The notes under the pieces are model-generated. The model saw nothing but the letters and a program-made list of their open reading frames with translations, ran no database searches and had not been told where the DNA came from. The translations under genes and the position numbers were made by a program. Of a stretch of DNA of 64,000 nucleotides, positions 21,703 through 30,694 are shown piece by piece. The DNA is taken from assembly GCA_963383645.1 (NCBI GenBank), contig OY726563.1, positions 42,736,331-42,800,330 on the forward strand, read 5' to 3'. This DNA is from Muscardinus avellanarius. Its lineage: Eukaryota; Chordata; Mammalia; Rodentia; Gliridae. How positions within the stretch are numbered: position 1 is the stretch's first letter; every line of letters starts with the position of its first letter.

Positions 21703-21715
21703 TATTTAAACTATG

Positions 21716-22035
21716 AAATTTCATATTTTATGAAAGTTTTATACAACGATGACTACCACTACACAACTATCAGAATGGCTAAATTACAAAACAGTGATAA
21801 CACTAAATGTTGGCAAGTATATGGAACATCAAGAACTCTGAGTGCTGGTAGAAGTGCAAAGTGGTATAGTGAGTTTGGAGGACCATTTGGCAGGGTCTCG
21901 GGAAATCAAACATCCCACCCAGCGATTGCAATTCTTGCCATTTTGCCAAAATGCATTGAAAACTCATGCCCACATCGAAACCTGTGCATAAATGTTTACA
22001 GAAGATTCATCCATCGTCGTCATTCCAGGTTTCTG
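21716..22035 (+). mobile_element. Old LINE-1 3' fragment
   Basis: CACAACTATCAGAATGGCTA, ACACTAAATGTTGGCAAG, GTGCAAAGTGGTATAG, GAAAACTCATGCCCAC and AATGTTTACAGAAG follow the order of an old (L1M-like) ORF2/3' junction. It accounts for the 106-codon open frame here, which is therefore not a gene. Confidence 0.75.
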
Positions 22036-22039
22036 TGGG

Positions 22040-22955
22040 AAGTTCTGTGATTTTGAAGCGTTAGCAACAAATCAAAACGGATAATTAAGTGACAAACAAG
22101 ACATGTTTGCAGGTGCATAGGCAACCGATTTGCACCTCCCGAGCTCTTAGCTACTGTGTTGCCAGAGAAAGTTGCAGCACATGAGTTCAAGACTCAGGAG
22201 TGAGATGCTTACTGAGTTAGAACAGATAAATGTTGATGTGATTTGTGTATAATAGGGAGAGAGATTAGAATGCTGGAGGAGTTATTATGTTTTAAACACA
22301 GGCTCTATATGATCAACTCTGAATACCTACAAATACCCAAACCTGGATCTCAGAGAAGGCAAAGTGCCTGCGGTCCTCTTCTTTCTAAACCCTTTCCCCC
22401 TTCAGGGAAGCTTATCTGCTAACCCAACCACCGTTTCTGTATAAACTATTGTTTATTTTAAAACCCAGTAGGCGGCCTCGGGGAGCCAGTTCGAATAGGC
22501 AGAAACTAAAACTCAGTCAGTCAATGGATTTCTTCAAGTCGATAAAATATACGCATGCCAAACAACCTTTACCGGCTCGGGGCTACTAAACTGAACGAGG
22601 ATCGGGGAGGAAAATTAGAAGAAGCAAGCAAACGAGCAAACACATCTTTCAGACTGATGCCTTGGAGGGTGAGCTCTGGTCCGTCCCCTGGGAAAACTTG
22701 CACCGTGCTTCCCAGGCTGCAGATAACATCTCCTTGCTCTCTCAGCATGACCGTGCGAAGTGTCAGCTCCAATTTCCAGAGGGCAAATTTGAAGCTTGGG
22801 CATTTTCCGCTACTTTGTTTAAAGACCCACAATTACAAAATGCTGGTGGACTCTGTGCTTTCTCTCCTCATGTCAAGGAAACTGGGAATGTCTGGCTAAT
22901 TAGTATGTATATGACAGAGTGAGCACGTAGCCCACCCTTCCAAGCGTTGTCCCCC
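22040..22955. promoter_or_regulatory. CpG-bearing single-copy block, possible regulatory element
   Basis: Single-copy DNA whose central part (about 22460-22800) holds far more CpG than the rest of the window. Examples are GGCGGCCTCGGGG, TTCGAATAG, AAGTCGATAAAATATACGCATG, ACCGGCTCGGGG, GAACGAGGATCGGGG, GGTCCGTCCCC and GACCGTGCGAAG. On the minus strand GAGTTTTAGTTTCTGC (22501-22516) is one base from an interferon-response type element. It is not a SINE or LTR. An alternative first exon, enhancer or conserved element is possible. Open frames of 62-114 codons overlap on both strands and show no known family. Confidence 0.4.
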
Positions 22956-23117
22956 CCCCCAAAAAAAAACAAGACTGTAGATAGCTAAGAATTATGTGTT
23001 TTGTTAACAATTCTGAAATGAGCTTCCTCTAAGAGGTAAATAGTAATTTTTTCTCTTTTCCTTCCTTCCTTCCTACCTTTCTTCTTTCTTTTCTTTTTCT
23101 TTCCTTTTTTCTTCTTT

Positions 23118-23270
23118 CTTGGGATTGGGGATTGGACATTTGAACACTGACCTGCATCCTGAGTCTCAAAGTGGCTGAGGATCTCACTAAGGCTGGCCTC
23201 AAATCTATGATATTCATTCTCACCCTCCCAAGTACTGAGATTACAGGCGTGCGTTACCATGCCCACCTAC
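23118..23270 (-). repeat. B1-ID SINE with polypyrimidine tail
   Basis: Reverse order: GGGATTGGGGATTGGACAT, GATCTCACTAAGGCTGGCC, GATTACAGGCGTGCGTTACC. The TTCC/TTTC tract at 23056-23117 is its expanded tail. Confidence 0.75.
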
Positions 23271-23280
23271 TTATTTTTTT

Positions 23281-23595
23281 TTATCAACTCAGCCTTGCTT
23301 TATTTTTATAATTTATAAGAATAGCTTTCTTTTAACAATTTTTTTATTGAACATAAATAGTATACATTTACACTATATTTGGTGCCCTCTCCCCCCCGCC
23401 CCCGTTTTCTCCCCCCCCCACCAATGGTTGTCCAGGTTAACCATGTCTTATTCATAATTTTACACATGTTCAGGTGAAGATGCTCCTTAATCAAGATCGG
23501 CCTTTCTCCTCTCCTATCTTTCCATTAAAACTTAGCTAGTATTTCCCCTCTAATATCTGGGGTCCTACTGGTATCCTTTGTGTTTTCTAGTTTGG
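23281..23595 (-). mobile_element. L1-mobilised insertion (LINE-1 3' end or transcript copy) with 18-bp TSD
   Basis: The sequence CCACCTACTTATTTTTTT lies at 23263-23280 and again at 23596-23613. The 315 bases between are absent from the target. On the minus strand the insert runs from CCAAACTAGAAAACAC through a purine/G tract (GGGGGGGAGAAAACGGGG, 23383-23421) to TTCAATAAAAAAATTG, then continues with AAAAATAAAGCAAGGC and ends at a short A run. The G-rich purine tract suggests a LINE-1 3' UTR. The second AATAAA followed by the A run could be a 3'-transduced flank. A copy of some other mRNA 3' UTR is the alternative. No coding content. Confidence 0.65.
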
Positions 23596-23613
23596 CCACC
23601 TACTTATTTTTTT

Positions 23614-24311
23614 AAAAGACCTAATGTTCCATGATACGCAAAGAGGATAGCTCCCTTCCTCTTTTCAAGTAGCTATCCATGATCGACTGGAAGACTTATT
23701 AGAATTCACATGTATGCATCCTTTTGCAGTTCACAAAATATTTTTACTTTCATTTTGGAATCCTCCCAACAGATGTCTGAAGTAAGTAGTAAAAGGCATC
23801 TTCTAATTCAACCCTGTCCCATGAAAGAATTATGCTGGTGAACTCTGTTTTCTCCGAAACTTAGTTTCTTTAAGCAGCTTGTCCATCTATTTTTATTTTC
23901 CAGGCATCACCAAGGAATCTGCTTTTACCCTTTTGAATAAGGTAGTCCATGCTTGCTTTGCATTTTTAAGACTTGCAGCATCTTGGGGCTATCATATGTG
24001 TCAGAAGAATACATTTCTAAAGTTATAATAAAGGCACTGAGTAATGGGACTCTATAATGGGAAACTTCTTCGTAGTCTCTTTTGCAGATACAAAAGTATT
24101 TCATACCTGTAATTCTCTTAGTCCAACCTGCCACATTCCTGTGGTGAACATCTGTGGTGTGGCAGATTGGGAGAATTTAGGAAGGGTTACAGGATCCTTG
24201 TACATACTGAGATGCCATGTACACCAGCTTCTTACACCAGAACACACTACAGGCAGGCCTCCTATTCTTTCCTGCCAGTTCCATTTACTTTAAAGGGGTT
24301 CTTTGTTTGTC
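23614..24311. other. Single-copy intronic DNA
   Basis: No recognised repeat or exon. Open frames of up to 79 codons overlap in several frames. Confidence 0.4.
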
Positions 24312-24317
24312 CTTTTT

Positions 24318-24400
24318 TTTTTTTTTTTGGAATTGAGGATCTAACCCAGAGTGCTACCCCTGCAAAGCAGGCACTTTGCCACCGGGCAACTTTAAAACCC
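24318..24400 (-). repeat. ID-like monomer with T run
   Basis: Run of T, GGAATTGAGGATCTAACCC, TGCAAAGCAGGCACTTTGCC: reverse ID order, diverged. Confidence 0.6.
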
Positions 24401-24406
24401 AAATAA

Positions 24407-24620
24407 AGCCAGGAATGGTGATGCACACCTGTAATCTCAGTACTCGGGAGGCTCAGTACTCAGTATTCAGTACAGCAGGATCACAGGTTCAAGGACAGCC
24501 TGTGATAACTTAGCAAGATCCTGTTTCAAAATTTAAAAAAACAGAAAGTGCTGGGATATGGCTTGAAGTTAGAATGCCCCTGGGTTCAATTCCCAGTACA
24601 AAAACAAAACAAAACAAAAG
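24407..24620 (+). repeat. B1-ID SINE with a small internal expansion
   Basis: AGCCAGGAATGGTGATGCAC, then a short repeat of the motif TCAGTACTCAG/TATTCAGTAC at 24440-24475 inside the B1 half. The ID half has GGATATGGCTTGAAGTTAG and an (AAAAC)n tail. Confidence 0.82.
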
Positions 24621-24624
24621 AAAA

Positions 24625-25010
24625 AACAACCAGATAACACTATTAAATTCTCAAGGTTGGCTGTTTTGGAGTGGGAGTGAGTATGGTGCTAATGCGTCTA
24701 TTGTCCCAAGTTAAATCCCCACAGAAATAAGTAAGCTTCATTTAAATTCCAAGAAAGCAGGTCTCCAAAGCAGAGGGAATTCAGGTTCTGTGTACAGCAT
24801 TCGCACATAATGCCTGCCCAAACTGCAGTGGAACTCTCAGAAAAGCCCCGGTCTTCGAAAAATTCTGCTTCTGCTTCATTTTGGGCTCCTTTTGGATAAT
24901 CCAATCCACAAATCTATTTCTCTCAGAATCTCCCAAACCCTGGCATGTGTAGTCTCTCTCCCTGATGCTCTCTATAACTCAACATCTGTATGTATGTATA
25001 CGTGTGTGTG
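24625..25010. other. Single-copy intronic DNA
   Basis: No gene or recognised repeat. Confidence 0.4.
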
Positions 25011-25023
25011 CATCTCTCATATA

Positions 25024-25037
25024 TCTGTCTATCTATC

Positions 25038-25082
<45 letters not shown>

Positions 25083-25124
25083 CCTATCATCTATCTATCT
25101 ATCTATCTATCATCTATCTATATC
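25024..25124. repeat. (TATC)n microsatellite
   Basis: Tetranucleotide array with a few ATC deletions, next to a reverse SINE. Confidence 0.96.
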
Positions 25125-25128
25125 TCTA

Positions 25129-25240
25129 GAGCTGGGGATTCAACCCCTGGGCACTCTACCTCTTTGAGCTATGCCTCCAGCCCTTTTTAAAAATTGTTAT
25201 TTTTATTTTGAAACAGGGTCTGGTTAAGTTGTTGAGCATC
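25129..25240 (-). repeat. B1-ID SINE, ID half (split)
   Basis: GAGCTGGGGATTCAACCCC to GGGTCTGGTTAAGTTG. The B1 half resumes at 25497 after an insertion. Confidence 0.85.
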
Positions 25241-25256
25241 TAAATTGCTGAGGCCA

Positions 25257-25480
25257 AGCCGGGCGTGGTGGCACACGCTTGTAATCCCCGCGCTTGGGAG
25301 GCGGAGACAGGAGGATCGCACAGGTTCAAAGCCAGCCTCAGCTGCTTAGTGAGGCTCTCAGCAACTTAGTGACACCCTGTTTCCAAATAAAAATATAAAA
25401 TTGGTCTGGGAGTATAGCCCAGAGGTAGAAGGCCTCTGGGTTCCACCCCCAGTACCACCAAAAAAATAATAATAATAAAA
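25257..25480 (+). repeat. Young B1-ID SINE inserted in another SINE, 16-bp TSD
   Basis: Complete dimer from GCCGGGCGTGGTGGCACACG to CCCCCAGTACCACC plus an (AAT)n tail. Target duplication TAAATTGCTGAGGCCA lies at 25241-25256 and 25481-25496, perfect. The target is itself part of a reverse SINE. Confidence 0.95.
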
Positions 25481-25496
25481 TAAATTGCTGAGGCCA

Positions 25497-25568
25497 GTCT
25501 TAAACCTGTGATCCTCCTATCTCAGCCTCCTAAGCACTGGGACTCCAAGTATGCACCGCCCCACCTTG
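25497..25568 (-). repeat. B1 half of the split SINE
   Basis: CCTGTGATCCTCCTATCTC, AAGCACTGGGACTCCAAG, then CACCGCCCCACC: continuation of 25129-25240. Confidence 0.8.
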
Positions 25569-25569
25569 C

Positions 25570-26250
25570 AGCATGTATAAATTCATTGCCAACAGATAGA
25601 GGAAGCATGCCCCTTGCGCCATATTTACAAAATATCTTCCATAAACTATCTCAGCAGGGTCTGCACAGCCCAGTTTTAACACCAGCCTGCTGCTTAATTA
25701 AGAAAGGGCAAGTACAGATGTTGTCACTTATTCCTGGGCACCTTCCAAGTCCACAAAGTTTCTATAAACTGCTGCATCTTGTTTCTGTGGCCTGGTGGGG
25801 TTTTGATGCATGAAGCTTTGTGGAGTTCCTTCTCTTTCCTAGCAAAAAGAGCCCCTATTACATAGTCAAGTTAAATTCCACCCCCACCCAACTAAAAAAA
25901 AAAAACCATGACAAGCACCCCTACCTGTTATTTGCTAGCTGATCTTCTCTTTTGGCTGCTCACAGTGCTCTTGAGAGGGAGCCTGAATCAAGTTATGTCA
26001 GGGGACGATCACTCCTCCAGTGAGCACCGGCCTCCCACTATGTCTCCTTCAGTCCCCAAACCTAGAATATCTATCTATTCTCTTTGCTTTGGAGGTAGGG
26101 GATAATGGGAATAAAGCCATTTCCCAACACAGGCCTGCCAAAGTCGATTCAGAGCAACAGTGTTTGATTTAGTTAAAATGCAACTCTGGGTGTTTGAGGC
26201 TTTAAGAAATGCCAGACCCGCTGCTTCACTGAAAGCTTTACATTCCCCAG
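25570..26250. other. Single-copy intronic DNA
   Basis: No gene. No recognised repeat. Confidence 0.4.
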
Positions 26251-26254
26251 GGTC

Positions 26255-26362
26255 CAGTTGACACGGCAGGAGTCAGACAGACTGGCTCCAGTACTTACTA
26301 GCTGTGTGACCTTGGGCAAATCACTTAACCTCTCTGAGCCTCAATTTCCTTGTCTGCCACCC
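26255..26362 (+). repeat. MIR SINE core
   Basis: AGACTGGCTCCAGTACTTAC, TAGCTGTGTGACCTTGGGCA, AATCACTTAACCTCTCTGAG, CCTCAATTTCCTTGTCTG: very well preserved MIR core. Confidence 0.92.
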
Positions 26363-26708
26363 TGTGCATCCCTTGGCCCTTGTGGGTTGTGGAGGTAGGG
26401 GTTGGTACCATAGCTCCACCCACGCCACTACCAGGATCTTCCCTTTGTGGCCTGCTAGGGGATGCCCTAGAAAGATGAGGAAGAGAGTGACACACTATCC
26501 TGTTTTCCCAGGAGTTTCAGCACTAAAGCTAAGAGAGTGGTGAGCAAAGCAAGGCCTCTTCTTATCCTAGCACCAAGAAGCTCCCTCTTTCTGCTACCCA
26601 CTACTTCAAGGATTATAGATCCAAATCCTTTCCCACTACATTCTGTGCTAAGGAAGAACACAGAACACCTATGTCCCTGATCTCTGGCAGTGAAATAAAA
26701 GTGAAGAT
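26363..26708. other. Single-copy intronic DNA
   Basis: No gene or repeat recognised. Confidence 0.4.
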
Positions 26709-26709
26709 T

Positions 26710-26802
26710 CTTTCCTTCCTTCCTTCCTTCCTTCCTTCCTTCCTTCCTTCCTTCCTTCCTTCCTTGCTTCTTTCTTTCTTTCTTTCTTTTTCTTTCTCTT
26801 TC
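26710..26802. repeat. (TTCC)n then (TTTC)n microsatellite
   Basis: Tetranucleotide pyrimidine array, about 57 bp TTCC followed by TTTC units. Confidence 0.95.
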
Positions 26803-26898
26803 TTGGCAAAACCCTTAACCAGTTATTTGTATATTGTTTCAAAGAGATTATATTTTTAAGAATTGCAAACATTGTATTTATTTTTGTTTGTTTGTTTA

Positions 26899-27012
26899 TA
26901 TGAAGACACTACTACCAGTCTCACTAATATACAGGGAGGGAGGAGGGCAGGCTGTGGAGGGCGGTGTGTATGTGTGTTTGTATCACTTGGGGACTTCACT
27001 ATGATGTATGTA
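26899..27012 (+). mobile_element. LINE-1 3' UTR, part 1 (split)
   Basis: TATGAAGACACTACTACCAG, TCTCACTAATATACAGGG, TTTGTATCACTTGGGGACTT, CACTATGATGTATG. It resumes after a SINE at 27221. Confidence 0.75.
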
Positions 27013-27038
27013 TCACTTTGTTTGTTTGTTTGTTTGTT

Positions 27039-27220
27039 TTGGTGGTACTGGGTTTCCTGGAAGCCCTTCTACCTCCGGGCTACACTCCCAGACCTATTTT
27101 ATACTTGTTTATTTGAAAACAGGGTCTCTTAAACCAGCGTGGCTGGCTTCGAACCTGCGCGATCCTCCTGTCTCCGCCTCCCAAGCGCGGGGATTACTAG
27201 CATGCGCCACCATGCCCGGC
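27039..27220 (-). repeat. B1-ID SINE, deleted subfamily, in LINE-1
   Basis: Reverse: TACTGGGTTTCCTGGAAGCC, CTCTTAAACCAGCGTGGCTG, CTGCGCGATCCTCC, CACCATGCCCGGCT. Preceded by (TTTG)n tail DNA. Confidence 0.9.
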
Positions 27221-27264
27221 TCACTTTAAACCTCACAATGCACCAATAAAAGTATATAAAATCC
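27221..27264 (+). mobile_element. LINE-1 3' end, part 2
   Basis: CACTTTAAACCTCACAATGC, ACCAATAAAAGTATATAAAA: the terminal block expected after 27012. Confidence 0.7.
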
Positions 27265-27319
27265 AAAATATTTTATGTACATGAACTAACATATATACAC
27301 ATATATTCTTTTTTTTTTT

Positions 27320-27406
27320 GCTGTAAGCTTAAGCGATTTTATTATTACAAAGAAAGCACTGCACCATAGAGGGTGATATAGTGGGGTGACTTGAAAAGAA
27401 GTCACC
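27320..27406 (-). repeat. R region, 3' copy ending in poly(A)
   Basis: Matches 27625-27729 with small gaps: GTAAGCTT, TTTTATTATTACAAAG, CACCATAG, TAGTGGGGTGACTTG, AAGAAGTCACC. On the minus strand it ends directly in the A run, which marks the cleavage site. Confidence 0.75.
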
Positions 27407-27486
27407 AAAGGTTTTTGGACCTTTTGTGATGCAGTAATACTAGAACCACCATCGGCTGGAACCGCCGTTGGCTCCAAAGATAGAAA

Positions 27487-27503
27487 GCCCCACATGGGTG
27501 CCA
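27487..27503 (-). other. Retroviral primer-binding site, tRNA-Lys type
   Basis: Minus strand TGGCACCCATGTGGGGC, next to the end of U5 (CCATAACAGTTTT). It begins with TGG, as nearly all primer sites do. It corresponds to the 3' end of a lysine tRNA apart from one base loss and two changes of CpG-decay type. Confidence 0.65.
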
Positions 27504-27624
27504 AAAACTGTTATGGTAAGATGGTTATGGGGGCCCTGTTGGGCTCCCAAACTGTAACAGTGAGATGTTGCCATGGGCTCTTGTTCTGAGCTATCTCAGA
27601 AAAGAATAGTCCAAACTCTGTTGG

Positions 27625-27729
27625 CTGTAAGCTTACAGAATTTTATTATTACAAAGATGGAAAGATAGGACAGAGCTTAAAGCACCATAGGGGGAGTGAC
27701 ATAGTGGGGTGACTTGGAAAGAAGTCACC
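27625..27729 (-). repeat. R region, 5' copy continuing into U5
   Basis: Same text as the 3' copy with an extra 20-odd bases (ATGGAAAGATAGGACAGAGC). It runs on the minus strand from the insertion edge through AATAAA to AAGCTTACAGC and on into U5 (CAACAGAGTTTGG). Confidence 0.75.
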
Positions 27730-27781
27730 CATGTATTCTTTTTTCTTCATATCAGTCATAGCATTCTCTCTACACTGTTTT

Positions 27782-27889
27782 TTGTTTTCTAATTTTGATA
27801 AATTGCTGAGGGTGGCCTCGAACCTGTGATCCTCCTGTCTCAGCCTCCCAAGTACTGGGAGTATAGGTATGTAACACCAGGCCTGGCTG
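27782..27889 (-). repeat. SINE, B1 half only
   Basis: GATAAATTGCTGAGGGTGGC, CGAACCTGTGATCCTCC, CCAAGTACTGGGAGTATAGG, CCAGGCCTGGCT. It lacks the ID half, so it is 3' truncated or a monomer. Confidence 0.75.
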
Positions 27890-28060
27890 CCTCATTGCTT
27901 TTTACAATTGCATAGCATTCCACTGTACAAATGCGACATGACTTATTTAAATGGCTGCCTATTGGTGGACGGTGATTTCAAATCCTTACTGTATCATGAA
28001 CAGTACTGCAATGATTGCACATACATGTCATTATCTGGTGTGAATACACTGGTAAGGTAA
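27890..28060 (-). mobile_element. Old LINE-1 3' fragment
   Basis: TTGCATAGCATTCCACTGTA, ATTTAAATGGCTGCCTATTG, GTGGACGGTGATTTC, CAGTACTGCAATGATTGC: reverse of the usual LINE-1 end of ORF2, diverged. Confidence 0.65.
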
Positions 28061-29584
28061 ATGTCAAGGATGAGTAATTTTAAATCTAGTGGGATAATAA
28101 AGCCTAGACATTTATAAGTTTGGAGGAAGCCAAAAGTTTAGAAGCACGAAATTGAGTGAAAGAAATGGTGTTAAGTGGAGCTAAGCTTATAAGCCTGTGC
28201 CTTCTCAAATATCTCTACCCGCTTCCCTTTCCCTTTTCTATTACCAGAGGTTTCTGAGAAAGGTAAGGACTTCTAATTGCTTGGGGGAGGTAGTGAGCAA
28301 TCTGGGCCCAGGCTGACAAAGTACAGAAAGTGGTAAGTTGGCTCTTGGTAATTGTCCTGGGCCTAACAGGAGCCAGAAAGGGAAAGAGCTCAGTTCAATT
28401 CTCCCATATCTGCCCACAAGTTTAAATACTGGTTTTGCTGTGTACTAGCCATAAAGCCTTAAATGAACCATTTTTCTGCTCTGCATAAGTTGGAAGGGTG
28501 GAGATATGAGGGATACGAGCTCTGATCTATGTATTGCAAAGTCTGTGCTATTGCCTTGTAACATTCTGAGCTAACTTTGATCTTAGCAGTCAGTAATCTT
28601 AGCTTTTCCCATTCTGTTAGAGATGATGATGAGAATAAAGGCCCAATGGGGAGGAGGAGTGCACTTACCTGAGTGGAACAGCAAATTAGTGGCAGAACCA
28701 GAATTGGCCTGTAGGCAGCCCATTTCAGCTGTACAGCGTCTCCTCATCGACCTCCCTAAGGCGAGTACAATTTCCTAGTAACTGTGGCCATTGAGTTTGC
28801 TCTGCATTGGCAGCGCACAGTCTGACAGGATGGTATGGAAAGGAATGCGGGGAGACCAGCAGGAAGACGGCTTCACTCCAAGAGTGGCATCAAGAGGAAG
28901 GGCTGGGTCAGGGCATTGGAAGCTAGTAGAGAAAGGTGGCTTATGAAAAGGCTTCCTGCACAAGCATGGCTTTGCTGGGCAAATGCAGAAAGATATTATG
29001 GATTGCCATTAAGGAAAGGAGGATTTGGGGGTCTGGGGGAAAACAAAAAGCTTAGACTCAGATAGTGTACTGAAAGAAGAACGTTAAGTGGGAGCCCAAC
29101 AGGAGAAGCCTGTTGCTAGAGCAACAGTTGCTTGCTGACTAGAAGAGGAAGCTCTGTGGTCACATGGAGTCCCCTAAGGAAAGATACCAGGGTATTTTGA
29201 GTTGGTATCTTCAACTTAGCCAGGATCTCAGAGGCCAGGACCCCAAGGAGCTTATCTAATGCCACCAACTTACAAAGCATGACAAAGCAATACCTGCTTC
29301 CAACAGCCTACCACCTAGCCATAAGCTACCAAAGATGAAAGTTTTCATGTTCTGTAATGTTTCTTCTCTCAGAAACACTCGGTCCATTGCTTCTAACCCT
29401 GGGCTCCCACCATCGCGTTACATGCTGTCTTCATTTTAACCGGTGGCTCATCTTCTGAGTCCACTGATGGTCATCATTAGAAGCACCGGGAGCAGTAATT
29501 TCTTCCCTAAGGTTTTCTTTAACCATTCATTCCCTTCCAAAGGAAGAGAGCTCCTTCTGGAAAACAAGTGCCCGCTGTTTCCCC
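28061..29584. other. Single-copy intronic DNA
   Basis: About 1.5 kb without clear repeats or exons. Open frames of 62-76 codons near 28775-29065 overlap on both strands, with no splice sites or known family. Confidence 0.45.
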
Positions 29585-29745
29585 TTGCTTTGTATGCCTT
29601 AGTATATTTAATGCCTACAGAAACAGCCTTATGAGAGGGGTGAAGGAGAGGAGGCTTAGAGATATTAAAAGAACAGTTCCAAGTCACAACAAGTAGCAGA
29701 GCTGGGGTTGGGACTCTGATCCATGTGACTCTACCACCTGCTTCC
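29585..29745 (-). repeat. MIR SINE, decayed
   Basis: GAGGAGGCTTAGAGATATTA, CAAGTCACAACAAGTAGCAG, AGCTGGGGTTGGGACTCTGA, ATGTGACTCTACCACCTGC in reverse MIR order. Confidence 0.7.
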
Positions 29746-29884
29746 CCATCCATACCAAATATCTACATGGTGATGGTCACCATTATGTGTCAGTTACAAT
29801 TTGGGGAACACTTTGGTCCACATTTTTCTCTGAGAGGGCACTATTTTATGAAGCAAGAAAAGCAATAAATTGGTGATGTCTAAG

Positions 29885-30024
29885 CATTCCATCTTGAATT
29901 GAATCCAAGACATTTTACCTCTAAGCTGATGGCCTTGCTAAGTTTCTGAAGCTGGCCTTAAACCTTAAATCCACCTGTCTAAGCCTTCTAAGTGTTAAGA
30001 TTACAAATGTGCACTCGAACCGGC
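29885..30024 (-). repeat. Old SINE (ID plus partial B1)
   Basis: TTGAATTGAATCCAAGAC, TACCTCTAAGCTGATG, CTAAGTTTCTGAAGCTGG, GATTACAAATGTGCACTCG. Strongly diverged. Confidence 0.65.
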
Positions 30025-30222
30025 TGAATTTCTTGAAGGAAAACATGTACTGCAAATCATTTCACAAACAGGAAAAAAAAACCAGTCTTTTGAGGAGGTA
30101 TCTGAAATGTCATAATCACAAATTCTGTGTATATTGTTACTTTGTAATAATATGCTGGTCCATTCTAGGAGCTCCTAAACCTGGACATTTTAGCTTTTAG
30201 AGGCCTTAAAAATGTTTGACAG

Positions 30223-30430
30223 AGCCAGGCATGGTGGTGCATCCCTGTAATCCCAATATTTGAGAGGCTGAGACAGAAGAATCTCAGGTTCGAGGCCAGC
30301 CTCAGCAATTTAGCAAGAATATCTGCAACCTAGTTAAAACTTGTTTTAAAAAATAGCAAAATAGAGTCGGAGTTGTATAGATCAGAGATAGAATGCCCTT
30401 GGGTTCAATCCCCAGTGCCAAAAAAAAAAG
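30223..30430 (+). repeat. B1-ID dimeric SINE
   Basis: GAGCCAGGCATGGTGGTGC to CAATCCCCAGTGCC with A tail. Confidence 0.87.
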
Positions 30431-30436
30431 TTTGGC

Positions 30437-30632
30437 AGCTAGGTGCAGTGGTACATGCCTGTAATCCCAATATTTGGGAGGTTAAGACAAGAGGATCAAA
30501 GATTTGAGGCCAGCCTCAACAACTTAGAAAAACCCTCAGCAACTCAGCAAGACCCTGTTTCAACATTTAGAGAAGGATGAGACTGTGGTGTAGGCCCAGA
30601 GGTTGAATTGCCCTGGGTTTAACCCCCAATAT
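30437..30632 (+). repeat. B1-ID dimeric SINE, tandem to the previous one
   Basis: GCTAGGTGCAGTGGTACATG to TTTAACCCCCAATATG, seven bases after the first SINE's tail. GTTTGACAG and GTTTGGCAG near the two starts hint at a shared target site. Confidence 0.82.
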
Positions 30633-30692
30633 GAAGAAGAGAAGGAGAATGAGAAGGAGGAGGAGAAGAAGAAGGGGAAGGAGAAGGAGAAT
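30633..30692. repeat. (GAA/GGA)-rich tract
   Basis: Purine run at the end of the preceding SINE; expanded tail. Confidence 0.9.
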
Positions 30693-30694
30693 GC

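Larger units (their letters stand above)
27315..27729 (-). mobile_element. Retrocopy of an endogenous retrovirus RNA (R-U5-PBS-leader-R-polyA)
   Basis: Read on the minus strand, the element starts with an R region (27729 down to 27625), continues into U5, then a tRNA-type primer-binding site (27503-27487) and a short leader. It then jumps into a second R copy (27406 down to 27320), which ends in an A run (T run on plus, 27309-27319). Both R copies hold TTGTAATAATAAAAT (polyadenylation signal) and stop at AGCTTACAGC. Copy one goes on into U5 there, copy two goes into poly(A). Flanks CATATATTCTTTTTT (27300-27314) and CATGTATTCTTTTTT (27730-27744) differ by one base and look like a target-site duplication. 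This is the layout of a polyadenylated viral transcript inserted by LINE-1 machinery, not an integrated provirus. All genes and U3 are absent; nothing is coding. A lysine-tRNA primer site suggests a class II (ERVK/beta-like) source. Confidence 0.7.

Noticed and set aside
21730..22050. 106-codon open frame on the plus strand
   Set aside because: The DNA matches an old LINE-1 end; the frame is open by chance.
22555..22899. 114-codon open frame with overlapping frames on both strands
   Set aside because: Raised CpG lowers stop frequency in every frame, so openness is not evidence of coding. Kept only as a regulatory candidate.
25024..25124. Regularly spaced repeats that might suggest a CRISPR array
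   Set aside because: Simple TATC microsatellite; no spacers.
27315..27729. Reading the ERV element as an ordinary provirus or solo LTR
   Set aside because: U3 is absent at the 5' side, the 3' copy ends in poly(A), and flanks are an A/T-rich 15-base duplication rather than a 4-6 base one.
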